A DNA stretch of 64,000 nucleotides from contig OZ271831.1 in NCBI GenBank assembly GCA_965601455.1, positions 2,542,001 to 2,606,000 of the forward strand, given 5' to 3'. The translations under genes were made by a program, and so were the position numbers. Numbering within the stretch: position 1 is the stretch's first letter; each line of letters begins with the position of its first letter. Below the pieces are notes generated by a model. That model did no database searches, was not told the origin of the DNA, and was given only the letters and a program-made list of their open reading frames with translations. Source of the DNA: JANQEU01 sp965601455. Lineage in GTDB: Bacteria > Bacteroidota > Bacteroidia > Cytophagales > Cyclobacteriaceae. Of the stretch, positions 50,440 through 60,193 are shown piece after piece.

Positions 50440-52164
50440 ATGGATACTGCTGAAGTTAACGCGAAAAAATGGTTGGATTCATCTCAACTTGATGCTGAAT
50501 CAAGAACGGAAATAGAGCGATTGCAAAGTGAAGGCTCATCCGAATTCGCTGATGCCTTTTACAAGAGCCTCGAATTTGGTACCGGTGGTTTAAGAGGTGT
50601 TATGGGTGTCGGTTCCAATCGCATGAATAAATACACTGTAGGCATGGCCACCCAAGGTCTTGCAAACTACATCATTAACTCCTTCGCCGGACAAGAGTTG
50701 AAGGTAGTTGTCGCGCATGACAGCCGAAACAATAGTAGGTTTTTTGCAGAAACAACTGCTAACGTCTTTTCTGCTAATGGTATAAAAGTCTACCTTTTCG
50801 AAGAATTGCGTCCCACACCGGAACTATCGTATGCTATTCGAAAATTGAATTGCCAAAGCGGTGTAGTTGTAACAGCTTCCCACAACCCTAAGGAATACAA
50901 TGGATACAAAGCTTATTGGGATGACGGGGCACAATTAGTTCCTCCGCATGATAAAAACGTAATCAGGGAAGTAGATGCAATTGCGTCTATAGATGATGTG
51001 CGCTTCACAGGAAACCCGGAGCTGATTGAGGTAATTAGTGACGACATTGATAAAAGCTATTTAGAGATGATTAAGAGTTTAAGTCTGTCTCCTGAATCTA
51101 TTCAGCGGCAGAAGGACTTAAAAATTGTCTTCTCATCCATACATGGAACCGGCATTACGATGGTGCCCCCAATTCTTGAATTGCTTGGATTTGAGAATGT
51201 ACATGTCGTCGAGGAACAACAAAATCCAGATGGCAATTTTCCAACGGTAGTGTATCCTAATCCTGAAGAGGCGGAGGCCATGTCTCTTGCTCTTAAGAAA
51301 GCAGAGTCCATAGACGCCGATCTCGTTATGGCAACCGACCCGGACTCAGATCGCGTGGGTATTGCTGTAAAGAATAGTGAAGGAAAATTCGTTCTTCTTA
51401 ACGGAAACCAAACCGGCTCCCTGTTAATAAAGTATCTACTCCATAAATGGTCCGAAAACGGGAAATTGACGGGTAAAGAATTTATCGTAAAAACCATTGT
51501 GACCTCGGAGTTAATCGCACAAATCGCAAAGTCTTACGATGTGAAGCAGTATGACACGCTCACAGGTTTCAAATACATTGCGGCACTTATCAAGGAACTT
51601 GAAGGTAAAGAGACTTTTATCGGAGGTGGAGAAGAAAGTTATGGATATCTAATTGGAGACCAGGTCAGAGATAAGGATGCCATTGCATCATGTGCAATGA
51701 TTGCGGAGATGACGGCCTGGGCAAAGGATCAAGGTAAAACCCTTTTCAATATGCTCCTCGATATTTATGTAGATCATGGCATTTTTCTGGAAAGCCTCAC
51801 ATCCATTACCAAGAAAGGAAAGACTGGTGCAGAGGAGATTCAACAAATGATGTCAGGATTCAGGGCAAACCCTCCTAAGGAGTTAGATGGATCAGCGGTC
51901 ATTAAATTTCTGGATTATCAAGAACAGGAAAGTGTTAATCCCCAAACCGGGGAAAAATCACCAATCGACTTACCGAAATCCAATGTACTGCAATTTGTAA
52001 CTGAAGAGGGTGCGAAAATCTCGTTGAGACCCTCTGGTACAGAACCAAAAATCAAATATTATTTTTCTGTGAATTCGCAATTACAATCGAAATCTGATTA
52101 TTTTGCAGCGGTTGAAAAATTAGGCCAGAAAATTGAAAGACTCTCAAAAAGCTTGGCAGATTGA
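50440..52164 (+). CDS. Alpha-D-phosphohexomutase (phosphoglucomutase/phosphomannomutase)
   Basis: 574 residues, the length of PgcA/PGM2-type enzymes. It interconverts sugar-1- and sugar-6-phosphates. The four landmarks are in order: GTGGLRG near the start (47-53), phosphoserine loop VVTASHNPKEYNGYK (Ser147), metal loop ATDPDSDRVG (about 297-306), sugar loop FIGGGEESYG (about 396-405) and phosphate loop RPSGTEPKIKYY (about 531-542). Glucose is the likeliest substrate and mannose or pentose phosphate are alternatives. A perfect TAnnTTTG box (50375-50382) overlaps the trpS stop 57 bases upstream. An AT-rich palindrome follows the gene. Confidence 0.92.
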   Translation: MDTAEVNAKKWLDSSQLDAESRTEIERLQSEGSSEFADAFYKSLEFGTGGLRGVMGVGSNRMNKYTVGMATQGLANYIINSFAGQELKVVVAHDSRNNSRFFAETTANVFSANGIKVYLFEELRPTPELSYAIRKLNCQSGVVVTASHNPKEYNGYKAYWDDGAQLVPPHDKNVIREVDAIASIDDVRFTGNPELIEVISDDIDKSYLEMIKSLSLSPESIQRQKDLKIVFSSIHGTGITMVPPILELLGFENVHVVEEQQNPDGNFPTVVYPNPEEAEAMSLALKKAESIDADLVMATDPDSDRVGIAVKNSEGKFVLLNGNQTGSLLIKYLLHKWSENGKLTGKEFIVKTIVTSELIAQIAKSYDVKQYDTLTGFKYIAALIKELEGKETFIGGGEESYGYLIGDQVRDKDAIASCAMIAEMTAWAKDQGKTLFNMLLDIYVDHGIFLESLTSITKKGKTGAEEIQQMMSGFRANPPKELDGSAVIKFLDYQEQESVNPQTGEKSPIDLPKSNVLQFVTEEGAKISLRPSGTEPKIKYYFSVNSQLQSKSDYFAAVEKLGQKIERLSKSLAD

Positions 52165-52186
52165 GAATAAAAAAATGTAAAGATTT

Positions 52187-52206
52187 AGTATAAATATTTT
52201 TATACT
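52187..52206. repeat. AT-rich palindrome between the phosphohexomutase and antiporter genes
   Basis: AGTATAAA (52187-52194) and TTTATACT (52199-52206) with a 4-base loop, in a very AT-rich 121-bp gap. It could be a weak terminator for the mutase or an operator for the antiporter gene; nothing further decides between them. Confidence 0.4.
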
Positions 52207-52285
52207 ATAGTTAATTTGCTGGCATTATTATTATTTACCTAAGAGACTTATATATATTTAACTATCACCAAATTAAATAACCGTC

Positions 52286-53266
52286 TTGGGAATTCTCATT
52301 AACGTGCTTCTCGTAATCGTGGGGTTCGTTCTTTTGATAAAAGGAGCGGATTTTCTCGTTAACGGTGCCTCATCTTTGGCCAAGCGATTCAATGTATCGG
52401 ACATTGCTATTGGATTGACGGTGGTAGCCATGGGAACTTCTGCCCCCGAGCTTGTTGTCAATTTGATTGCTGGTAATGAAGAAACAGCAGCTGGTGGTAA
52501 TGACGTTGTCTTTGGAAATATTATTGGCTCAAACATCTTTAACATCTTCCTTATTCTGGGAGTCTCTGCGGTTATCTATCCGCTTACGGTTCAGCGTAAT
52601 GCCCTTTGGAAGGAAGTGCCCTACTCTTTGCTGGCAACATTCATTTTTTTCATACTCGTAAATGATGCTTTGTTCTTTGAAGCCGAAACGAACAGCCTGA
52701 ATACATGGGATGGTCTTATACTACTGTTCATGTTCGGCCTATTCCTTCTTTACATTTTCATGAACCTCCAAAGAAATCCTGATGGAGAGATAGAAGATAT
52801 TTTGATTTACGGAAGTGTTAAAACAACTATCATGATTGTCCTGGGTATATCAGGATTGGTTTTTGGAGGCCAAATGATTGTTGATAATGCGGTAACTATT
52901 GCTGAGACATTTAACGTTAGCGAGAAACTAATTGGACTAACTATTTTGGCAGCAGGCACTTCACTACCGGAATTGGCAACTTCCGCCGTGGCAGCATTTC
53001 ATAAGAAATCAGATCTTGCAGTAGGAAATATTGTAGGTTCCAACATCTTTAATTTACTGCTAGTACTAGGATCAACTGCTATTGTTCACTCACCATTGAC
53101 CTTCAATACAGAACTAAACGTCGACCTTTACCTGGTAATGTTAGGTACATTCATGTTGTTTATATTCATGTTCACCATGAACAAGTACAAACTGGATCGA
53201 GCTGAAGGTGCAATCTATCTTCTTGGCTTCCTGGCTTACATGTACTACTTATTCGTTCGTCTGTAG
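52286..53266 (+). CDS. Calcium/sodium antiporter, CaCA family (YrbG-like)
   Basis: 326 residues with about ten membrane segments in two inverted halves. The alpha repeats are plain: VVAMGTSAPELVVN...GNIIGSNIFNIFLILG in the first half and ILAAGTSLPELATS...GNIVGSNIFNLLLVLG in the second, carrying the ion-binding glutamates. It exchanges Ca2+ for Na+ or H+ across the inner membrane. The start is TTG at 52286: an in-frame TAA at 52274 closes the frame upstream, and the family N-terminus (VGFVLLIKGADFLVNGASSLAKRF) needs it; GTG at 52304 is the only close alternative. Confidence 0.93.
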   Translation: MGILINVLLVIVGFVLLIKGADFLVNGASSLAKRFNVSDIAIGLTVVAMGTSAPELVVNLIAGNEETAAGGNDVVFGNIIGSNIFNIFLILGVSAVIYPLTVQRNALWKEVPYSLLATFIFFILVNDALFFEAETNSLNTWDGLILLFMFGLFLLYIFMNLQRNPDGEIEDILIYGSVKTTIMIVLGISGLVFGGQMIVDNAVTIAETFNVSEKLIGLTILAAGTSLPELATSAVAAFHKKSDLAVGNIVGSNIFNLLLVLGSTAIVHSPLTFNTELNVDLYLVMLGTFMLFIFMFTMNKYKLDRAEGAIYLLGFLAYMYYLFVRL

Positions 53267-53316
53267 TATTGTTTCAATAGAATTTTCTTGTGAGGTTTGC
53301 ATCCTAATTTGCTAAG

Positions 53317-54972
53317 ATGCTCAACAGAATCAATCCAACAACTACTCCCTCATGGGACAAACTGAACGATCATGTCAAATCCTTGAGGAAAACTGATCTG
53401 AAGACGTTGTTTACTCAAGACCAGAATCGTCTTGACTACCTGACTTTCAATCATAAACACTTCTATTTCGATTTTTCCAAGAACATTCTAAATAAGGAGA
53501 CTCTTTCCTTATTTAGGAATCTGGCCGACGATTGCAAGCTTGAAGAGGCGAAGAAAGCCATGTTCGACGGAGATCCGATTAATGAAACTGAAGGACGGTC
53601 GGTACTGCACATGGCCTTACGTAGTCTTTCAGGTAAAAAGTACGTTTCTGGTGGAAAAGAAGTCATGTCTCTGGTGCAGACAGAACTTCAGAAAATCAAA
53701 AAATTCACAGATCGACTACACAGAGATGAACTACTGGGCTACACAGGTCGGCCAATCAGAAATGTTGTTAACATTGGTATAGGTGGATCTGATCTAGGCC
53801 CCTACATGGCATTAAACGCATTAAGGCCCTATTGGAAATCAGGCATAAATCCAAGATTCATTTCCAACGTCGATGCCAACCATTTTCTTGAAGCAACCGA
53901 TGGATTGAATCCGGAGGAAACACTATTTATCATTGCCTCCAAAACCTTCACTACCCAGGAAACAATGACCAATGCCGAAACCGCCAGGGATTGGTTTCTT
54001 AAACGGGCTAAGGATAAAAGTCATGTGGCACGCCATTTCGTTGCTGTTTCTACAAATGAGGAAAAGGTTAACGAATTTGGTATAGACTCCGAAAACATGT
54101 TCGAGTTCTGGGATTGGGTAGGCGGACGATTCAGTTTATGGTCTTCTATAGGGTTGATTATTGCTTGCACTGTAGGATACGACAACTTCGAGGAAATGTT
54201 AAAGGGCGCTGAGGAAATGGATGAGCATTTTCTAACTGAACCTTTCGAGTCCAACATACCTACTCTAATGGCCTTTGTTGGCATCTTGTATAACAATTTC
54301 TTCGGGCATGACTCACAGGCGATTTTACCTTACGACCATCGGTTGCATCATTTTCCTGCTTATCTGCAACAAGCAGAAATGGAAAGTAACGGAAAGTCCG
54401 TCGATAGGCAAAGAAAACCGGTTGACTACCAAACCGGCCAGATTGTGTGGGGTGAACCAGGCACCAATGGCCAACATGCCTTTTATCAACTGATACATCA
54501 AGGAACGAAGATTATTCCTTGTGACTTCATTGGAGTGGCAAATGCCCATCATGATATGAAGGACCACCAGGAAAAGCTTATAGCAAACTTCATTGCTCAA
54601 CCAGAAGCCTTGATGCATGGAAAATCTCGTGAGGAGTTAGTAGAAGAGTATCGAAGCCAGGGTATAGACCCAGAAACGGTGGCTGATGTGATTCCGCTTA
54701 GAATTTTTGGAGGAAATAGACCCAGTACATCAATTTTGATGGACACATTGACTCCAAAAAACCTTGGTTATCTCATCGCATTATACGAGCATAAGATCTT
54801 TGTTCAGGGTATTATGTGGAATATTTACAGTTTTGATCAGTGGGGTGTCGAACTAGGCAAAAAACTAGCAGGCACAATTTTGGCTGAAATCAGAACCGGT
54901 GAAACGAGTCCGAATCACGATCCCTCTACCCAAAATGTGTTGAAGAACTATATGGGTTATTTAGAGTCGTAA
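53317..54972 (+). CDS. pgi: Glucose-6-phosphate isomerase
   Basis: 551 residues, normal for the long bacterial form. It interconverts glucose-6-phosphate and fructose-6-phosphate. Seen: NIGIGGSDLGPYMALNAL (sugar-phosphate loop), FIIASKTFTTQETMTNA, signature 1 in DWVGGRFSLWSSIG, the active-site Glu region near LQQAEMESNGKSVDR and signature 2 SFDQWGVELGKKLA near the C-terminus. It is convergent with the RNA methyltransferase gene and overlaps its end by 12 bases. Confidence 0.96.
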   Translation: MLNRINPTTTPSWDKLNDHVKSLRKTDLKTLFTQDQNRLDYLTFNHKHFYFDFSKNILNKETLSLFRNLADDCKLEEAKKAMFDGDPINETEGRSVLHMALRSLSGKKYVSGGKEVMSLVQTELQKIKKFTDRLHRDELLGYTGRPIRNVVNIGIGGSDLGPYMALNALRPYWKSGINPRFISNVDANHFLEATDGLNPEETLFIIASKTFTTQETMTNAETARDWFLKRAKDKSHVARHFVAVSTNEEKVNEFGIDSENMFEFWDWVGGRFSLWSSIGLIIACTVGYDNFEEMLKGAEEMDEHFLTEPFESNIPTLMAFVGILYNNFFGHDSQAILPYDHRLHHFPAYLQQAEMESNGKSVDRQRKPVDYQTGQIVWGEPGTNGQHAFYQLIHQGTKIIPCDFIGVANAHHDMKDHQEKLIANFIAQPEALMHGKSREELVEEYRSQGIDPETVADVIPLRIFGGNRPSTSILMDTLTPKNLGYLIALYEHKIFVQGIMWNIYSFDQWGVELGKKLAGTILAEIRTGETSPNHDPSTQNVLKNYMGYLES

Positions 54973-55680
54973 GTGACTCATTACGATCCCGGCCGATACG
55001 GATAGATTAAGAGACTCAGCCTTTCCCCTACCCGGAATGGTGACTTTGCGTTTAATATATTGACTGAGTTTGTCCTTTATCCCATGGGATTCACTTCCGA
55101 AGACGAAAATTGAGGGATTAGTAAATTGCTTTCTTAAAATGTTCTCACCTTCCAAATACAAGCCAAATACATCCCTTGATTCAAGCGAGATGATTAGTTG
55201 AGCCAGGTCGTGATACTGAACAACTACTCGAGTAAATGATCCCTTGGTTGCATTGATGACCTTGGGATTGTATTGATCCACTGAATCAGGGCTACAAACG
55301 ATAGATGAAAAACCGAACCAGTCTGCCGTTCTGATAATGGTCCCCAGATTGCCGGGGTCGGAAATCCCATCGAACAACAAAAGATGATTCTTTTCATCTA
55401 ATTCTGATTTTCTCTCAGGTATTTGCACTACAGCAAGACAGGAATCATTTGTCTGCAGAGTTCCCAAAGACTCCAGCACTTTCGTAGGAACTATAACGGG
55501 GTTGTGTTTGCCAAATTCATCTTCATAACGCGATGTAACCAGCAACTTCTTCACAGAGAAGTCTGAAGACAGAACCTCCTTCACATTCTTATACCCTTCT
55601 ACAAGAAACTTATTATGCTCCTGCCGATATTTCTTTAATTTCAGTGATTTGATGAACTTTGCCTCGTTCTTCGATATCAT
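54961..55680 (-). CDS. TrmH/SpoU-family RNA 2'-O-methyltransferase
   Basis: 239 residues from the ATG at 55680; the frame stays open upstream but would run deep into the divergent gene. An N-terminal substrate-binding domain (SKNEAKFIKSLKLKKYRQEHNKFLVEGYKNVKEVL) is followed by the trefoil-knot SPOUT domain with motif 1 DGISDPGNLGTIIRTADWFGF, motif 2 IFVFGSESHGIKDKL and motif 3 IPGRGKAESLNLSVSAGIVMSHL. It methylates ribose in rRNA or tRNA with S-adenosylmethionine; the exact target cannot be called. It is divergent from tamL, with start codons 13 bases apart if tamL starts at TTG 55694. Confidence 0.9.
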   Translation of the reverse strand: MISKNEAKFIKSLKLKKYRQEHNKFLVEGYKNVKEVLSSDFSVKKLLVTSRYEDEFGKHNPVIVPTKVLESLGTLQTNDSCLAVVQIPERKSELDEKNHLLLFDGISDPGNLGTIIRTADWFGFSSIVCSPDSVDQYNPKVINATKGSFTRVVVQYHDLAQLIISLESRDVFGLYLEGENILRKQFTNPSIFVFGSESHGIKDKLSQYIKRKVTIPGRGKAESLNLSVSAGIVMSHLRL

Positions 55681-55693
55681 TCCCTCCGCTAAT

Positions 55694-58165
55694 TTGAGGC
55701 AATTTATCCAATATGTTTTTCTTTCGGTTCTGATGACATCCTGTCTTGGCACCAAGTTCCTTGAGGAGAACGAACGTATAATCTCCAAGGATGCACGTGT
55801 GCGTGGGATACGTAGCTCTTTTCGTGATGAAATAAGGGAATTAACCGTTCAACAGCCTAACAGTCGATTCCTGCAACTGCCAATTGCGCATCAAGTATTC
55901 TCCTATGAAATTGGTGAGCGAAATTTTGATCCTTCTTTATATGAAGCTGAAATCATCAGAGTAAGAAGCAAATTCGAAAAGAAAATCACCAAGACTGATA
56001 ACTCTAAAAGAATTAACCGACTACAAACCCGAAGGGATGAGAAAATCAGAAAACTTCAACTAAAAGTCCGAGAAGGGAACTGGCTTATGCAAAACGGTGA
56101 GCCATTAGCCGTTCTGGACTCCAGTACATATGGAGTGTCAGAATCAAGGATTCAGCAATACTTAAGTACCCAGGGTTTTTTTGATAATGAGGTGGAGATG
56201 AGTGCCCGAATGATTGGAGATGAGAAATCTCGCCTTCGTGTTATCGTGGAACCCGGTGAACAATACGCTATTGATTCGTTGACCTATACAGTTAGCGATA
56301 CTTCGATCCGAGTATTGTATGAAATGAATCTCGAGTCTTCAGTATTAAAACCGGGAATGAACTATGATCAGTCCAAACTGGAAGAAGAACGAGAACGTGT
56401 TTATAAGCTGTTGGTGAATAATGGTTATTACGGATTTTCGAAGCAATTGATCAGTTTTAATGTTGATACCACATCTCTTGACGAAGCCCGTGTAGTACTG
56501 ACGACAAGAATTGCAAACATTGAGAATCAAAGCCCAAAACAATTCAAAGTTGATTCGGTTATTTTCCTTAGCGAATCAAACATTGATGTTTCCAGACTTC
56601 GTACTACAGACTACAAGGATGTAACCTATCGATTTGGTGACCGACTCTATGATCCACAGGTACTTGACTGGAGGCTATTTATATTCAAAGACAGTTTATT
56701 CAGTACTGAATCTACGCTCGAAACTCAACGGCAACTATCTTATCTGGATGCTTTCAAGTTTGTAAACATTAATTACGATTCAACACTCACGGATGGATTA
56801 GTGGCTTCAATCTTTACCAGTCCGCTTAATCGGTTTCAAGCCAATTATGAGATCGGAGGCGTTACAGCAGGTCAACTTCCGGGACCATTCCTAAATATCG
56901 GACTAAAAAACAGGAATACTTTTGGAGGTTTAGAGATTACGAATTTTACGGCAAGTGCGGCACTACAGGGAATCTCCGGTGTAAGTGGAGTCGAGAATTA
57001 CTCCCTACTTCAGTATTCTGGAGAAGTTTCCGTAACCTTTCCACAGATACTTTTCCCGGCTTCAGAAAAATTCAAATACAGTGTCGGACGATTTAATCCC
57101 AAAACCCAATTCGCACTTCGGTATGAATACGAGGATCGACTAGGCGAATACGAAAGAAGTGTAACCCAAGGATCATTCAGATACATTTGGAGTTCAAGAG
57201 ATAACATTCAGTTTTCCTTATCACCACTAAGTCTTTCCTTTATTGATGTAAGTACCATTGAATCGTCATTTCGTGAAGTTTTAAACGAACAGGATTCTCT
57301 TGGGAATGGAACTCTTCTTGCTGCCTTTAATTCGTCTTTTATATCGAGTTCAAGCTTTGAGACCATCTTCAATTTCAATGATTATTCCAGTTATCAATCC
57401 AATTCCATGTTTTTACGACTTTTTGCTGAAACAGGAGGAAATTTTGTTGGTGAACTGGCACAGCGTGTATTTGCTACCCCAGATGACTTTGCGTTCTTTA
57501 AATGGTTAAAACTAAGTGCTGATTTTCGCGCATTGGGAATTTTACCTTCGAGGTCGAGTATTGCGTTTCGATTCAATATCGGTGCGGCTTATCCGTATGA
57601 AAGAAGTAATTTATTCCTACCCTATGACAAACGATTTTATGTAGGAGGAAGTAATAGCATGCGTGCATGGCGAGTTCGTCGACTGGGGCCAGGTGCCTAT
57701 GGGGAGATTAATGAAGGAGATCCTACTGAGGAACCATCTCAAATTCGAATTATCAATGATCGTCTGGAACAAGGTGGCGATATGGTTATAGAAACCAATA
57801 TTGAATACAGAAAAAAAATATTAAAATTCGTTGATTACGCATTGTTTATGGACATTGGTAATATTTGGTTGATTAACAGCGATCAGCAACTACAGGATAT
57901 TGATGGAGACGATGGGGTTTTCCGCTTTAATGAATTCTACCGCGAATTAGCGGTAAATGTTGGGCTAGGTCTTAGGGTTGATTTCTCTTTTCTTGTCTTT
58001 CGACTGGACGGTGCTGTGAAGGTGGTTGATCCTGCCCAGGCACCCGGTCAACGTTGGGTAATCGATAATTTAAACTTATTAGCTCCATTTGGAGGTGATG
58101 ATCGCTCAAAGGAGCTATTCAGAAGAAACACTAACCTCAGTATCGGAATTGGATTCCCTTTCTAA
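55694..58165 (+). CDS. tamL: TamL-like lipidated Omp85 outer-membrane protein
   Basis: 823 residues from a TTG at 55694, which gives a compact lipoprotein signal MRQFIQYVFLSVLMTSC (Cys17). An ATG at 55652 is possible but would overlap the trmH start. POTRA-type repeats (about 20-370) precede a 16-strand barrel ending in IGIGFPF with C-terminal Phe. FYVGGSNSMRAWRVRRLGPGAYGE is the Omp85 lid-loop motif region. A lipidated TamA-like protein (TamL) is a known Bacteroidota feature and works with TamB in outer-membrane biogenesis; no tamB is adjacent here. hemF starts 4 bases downstream, so the two share an operon. Confidence 0.85.
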   Translation: MRQFIQYVFLSVLMTSCLGTKFLEENERIISKDARVRGIRSSFRDEIRELTVQQPNSRFLQLPIAHQVFSYEIGERNFDPSLYEAEIIRVRSKFEKKITKTDNSKRINRLQTRRDEKIRKLQLKVREGNWLMQNGEPLAVLDSSTYGVSESRIQQYLSTQGFFDNEVEMSARMIGDEKSRLRVIVEPGEQYAIDSLTYTVSDTSIRVLYEMNLESSVLKPGMNYDQSKLEEERERVYKLLVNNGYYGFSKQLISFNVDTTSLDEARVVLTTRIANIENQSPKQFKVDSVIFLSESNIDVSRLRTTDYKDVTYRFGDRLYDPQVLDWRLFIFKDSLFSTESTLETQRQLSYLDAFKFVNINYDSTLTDGLVASIFTSPLNRFQANYEIGGVTAGQLPGPFLNIGLKNRNTFGGLEITNFTASAALQGISGVSGVENYSLLQYSGEVSVTFPQILFPASEKFKYSVGRFNPKTQFALRYEYEDRLGEYERSVTQGSFRYIWSSRDNIQFSLSPLSLSFIDVSTIESSFREVLNEQDSLGNGTLLAAFNSSFISSSSFETIFNFNDYSSYQSNSMFLRLFAETGGNFVGELAQRVFATPDDFAFFKWLKLSADFRALGILPSRSSIAFRFNIGAAYPYERSNLFLPYDKRFYVGGSNSMRAWRVRRLGPGAYGEINEGDPTEEPSQIRIINDRLEQGGDMVIETNIEYRKKILKFVDYALFMDIGNIWLINSDQQLQDIDGDDGVFRFNEFYRELAVNVGLGLRVDFSFLVFRLDGAVKVVDPAQAPGQRWVIDNLNLLAPFGGDDRSKELFRRNTNLSIGIGFPF

Positions 58166-58169
58166 TATT

Positions 58170-59066
58170 ATGGAAAAAGAAAAAATAGCTTCCTGGTTTC
58201 AGGAATTACAAAGTGAAATATGTAGCGGTCTGGAAAAACTAGATGGAAAAAACACTTTTCAAGACGATAAATGGCAACGCGAAGGAGGTGGTGGTGGACT
58301 TACTAGGACTTTTGTTGGCGGCGATCTTATTGAAAAAGGAGGTGTGAATTTTTCTGCTGTTCATGGTTTGACTCCAGAGAAAGTAAAAAAAGGTATTGGT
58401 TTGGATGCTGAGGAATTCTTTGCAACCGGTGTCTCCATTGTATTACACCCAGAGAATCCCTGGGTCCCGATAATACATATGAATGTACGCTACTTTGAGA
58501 TGTCCGATGGTACCCACTGGTTTGGAGGCGGTATTGATCTTACTCCGCATTTAATAATAGAAGAAGATGCGAGATACTTTCATGAGCAGCTTAAGTCCGC
58601 CTGTGATGGTTTTCAAATGGGAGCTTACGACAAGTACAAAAAGTGGGCGGATGATTATTTCTACATCAAGCATAGAAAAGAAACACGAGGAATTGGGGGT
58701 ATTTTCTTTGATCGGCTGTCTGGACCAGAGGAAAAGGAAAAGAATTGGAAGTTTACCCAGGAAGTGGGCAGGACCTTTCTTCCCACCTACAGTGAAATTG
58801 CCAACCGAAACCGAAATAAAACATACGGAAAAAAAGAAAAGGACTGGCAAATGATCCGTCGAGGACGTTATGTAGAGTTCAACCTGGTATTAGACAAAGG
58901 CACAAAATTTGGCCTTGATACAGATGGCCGCACCGAATCCATACTTATGAGCTTACCTCCGGTTGCCAACTGGCAATATCAACACCATCCAGAACCAGAA
59001 TCCATAGAAGCCCGAACCCTTTCTTTATTGAGAAAAGATATCAATTGGTTGAATGGAATTAATTGA
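58170..59066 (+). CDS. hemF: Coproporphyrinogen III oxidase, aerobic
   Basis: 298 residues from the ATG at 58170; longer open sequence upstream lies within tamL. It converts coproporphyrinogen III to protoporphyrinogen IX with oxygen in heme synthesis. Marks: WQREGGGGGLTRTF, GVNFSAVHG, VSIVLHPENPWVPIIHMNVRYFE, WFGGGIDLTP, YFYIKHRKETRGIGGIFFDRL and the C-terminal GRYVEFNLVLDKGTKFGLDTDGRTESILMSLPP. Four bases after tamL and overlapping the PAP2 gene by 14 bases, so it is the middle gene of a three-gene operon. Confidence 0.95.
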   Translation: MEKEKIASWFQELQSEICSGLEKLDGKNTFQDDKWQREGGGGGLTRTFVGGDLIEKGGVNFSAVHGLTPEKVKKGIGLDAEEFFATGVSIVLHPENPWVPIIHMNVRYFEMSDGTHWFGGGIDLTPHLIIEEDARYFHEQLKSACDGFQMGAYDKYKKWADDYFYIKHRKETRGIGGIFFDRLSGPEEKEKNWKFTQEVGRTFLPTYSEIANRNRNKTYGKKEKDWQMIRRGRYVEFNLVLDKGTKFGLDTDGRTESILMSLPPVANWQYQHHPEPESIEARTLSLLRKDINWLNGIN

Positions 59067-59610
59067 ATCATTAGATATAAAACTACTGCAACTGATCAAT
59101 GATTCAGGGGGTCCGGTAGTAGATCAAATAATGATTGGTTTATCAGATAAGTATATTTGGATTCCCCTATATCTATACATCATATTCCGATTATATCAAC
59201 GCTCAGGAATTTCCGCATGGATTCCCGTCCTAATGCTTATTCTATTGGTTACTTGTACGGATCAGCTAACCAGTTCATTCATGAAATCCTACTTCGAAAG
59301 ACTAAGACCCTGCAAAGATCCTACTCTAAGTTCGTGGATCAGTGTTGTACATAAATGTGGAGGTAGATATGGATTTGCCTCATCCCATGCGGCAAATACT
59401 ATGGTTCTGGCTTTCTTTCTGTTTCTATGGGAAGAAAGAACCACATTCTCAAAAATTATGATCGCTTGGGCAGCATTGGTAGGCTTCTCACGAATTTACC
59501 TTGGCGTACACTTCCCGGGTGATGTAATCGTGGGTATTCTGATTGGAATCCTGCTGGCGATCCCTGGTTACTACGTGGTTGCCAAAATTATGAACCGCGC
59601 TTCGACATAA
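59053..59610 (+). CDS. PAP2-family membrane phosphatase
   Basis: 185 residues with about five membrane segments. The three acid-phosphatase motifs are visible: KSYFERLRP (78-86), SSHAAN (112-117, in place of the usual PSGH) and SRIYLGVHFPGDV (144-156), which hold the catalytic histidines. The family removes phosphate from undecaprenyl pyrophosphate, lipid A or phosphatidic acid at the periplasmic face; the target cannot be called. It overlaps hemF by 14 bases and the convergent riboflavin synthase gene by 23 bases. Confidence 0.87.
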   Translation: MELIESLDIKLLQLINDSGGPVVDQIMIGLSDKYIWIPLYLYIIFRLYQRSGISAWIPVLMLILLVTCTDQLTSSFMKSYFERLRPCKDPTLSSWISVVHKCGGRYGFASSHAANTMVLAFFLFLWEERTTFSKIMIAWAALVGFSRIYLGVHFPGDVIVGILIGILLAIPGYYVVAKIMNRAST

Positions 59611-60178
59611 TTTTCTGGATGTATTTCCCGATAATATCAAACTCCAGGTTAACCGAATCCCCAACCTTTAATTGTTTGAAATTGGTGTTCTCGTAGGTGT
59701 ATGGAATTATTGCAACTTTGAAGCTATTGAGAGTCGTATCGAAGCAAGTGAGACTGATCCCATTTACAGAAACACTGCCTTTGTCTACAAGTACTTCATC
59801 TGTGTCTCCGTACTCAAAAACGTATTCCCAACTTCCATCAAGCTCTTCGACTGATTTTACCGAAGCCTGCATATCCACGTGACCTTGAACAATGTGTCCA
59901 TCAAACCTCCCATGAGAAGGCATACAACGTTCAATATTAACCAAATAGCCAGGTTGCCAGTCGGATAAGGTACTCCTATTTAAGGTCTCCTGCACTGCGG
60001 TTACCCAGTGGTGATTATTCTCCGTTTTAGTGACCGTTAAACATACACCGTCATGGGAAACACTTTGATCCACTCGCAATTCTTCACCGACAGGTGAACT
60101 GATTTCAAAATCGATGTTACTCCCATTCCTGGTGACTGATTTTACCTCTCCTAAACTTTCAATTATTCCCGTAAACAT
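59588..60178 (-). CDS. ribE: Riboflavin synthase, alpha subunit type
   Basis: 196 residues from the ATG at 60178 (MFTGIIE, the family N-terminus). It disproportionates two molecules of 6,7-dimethyl-8-ribityllumazine to riboflavin. The two lumazine-binding repeats are present: the first with DGVCLTVT, the second with VNGISLTCF near residue 140, along with RCMPSHGRFDGHIVQGHVD (about 84-102). Usual length about 195-220. The first repeat has VSHDGVCLTV in place of the more common A-V-N-G-V. It is divergent from pcm and overlaps the end of the PAP2 gene. Confidence 0.94.
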   Translation of the reverse strand: MFTGIIESLGEVKSVTRNGSNIDFEISSPVGEELRVDQSVSHDGVCLTVTKTENNHHWVTAVQETLNRSTLSDWQPGYLVNIERCMPSHGRFDGHIVQGHVDMQASVKSVEELDGSWEYVFEYGDTDEVLVDKGSVSVNGISLTCFDTTLNSFKVAIIPYTYENTNFKQLKVGDSVNLEFDIIGKYIQKIMSKRGS

Positions 60179-60193
60179 AACTATCAAAAAACC

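Noticed and set aside
58283..58296. GGAGGTGG-rich stretch as an internal ribosome site
   Set aside because: It encodes the conserved glycine run of HemF (EGGGGGL), which explains the sequence.
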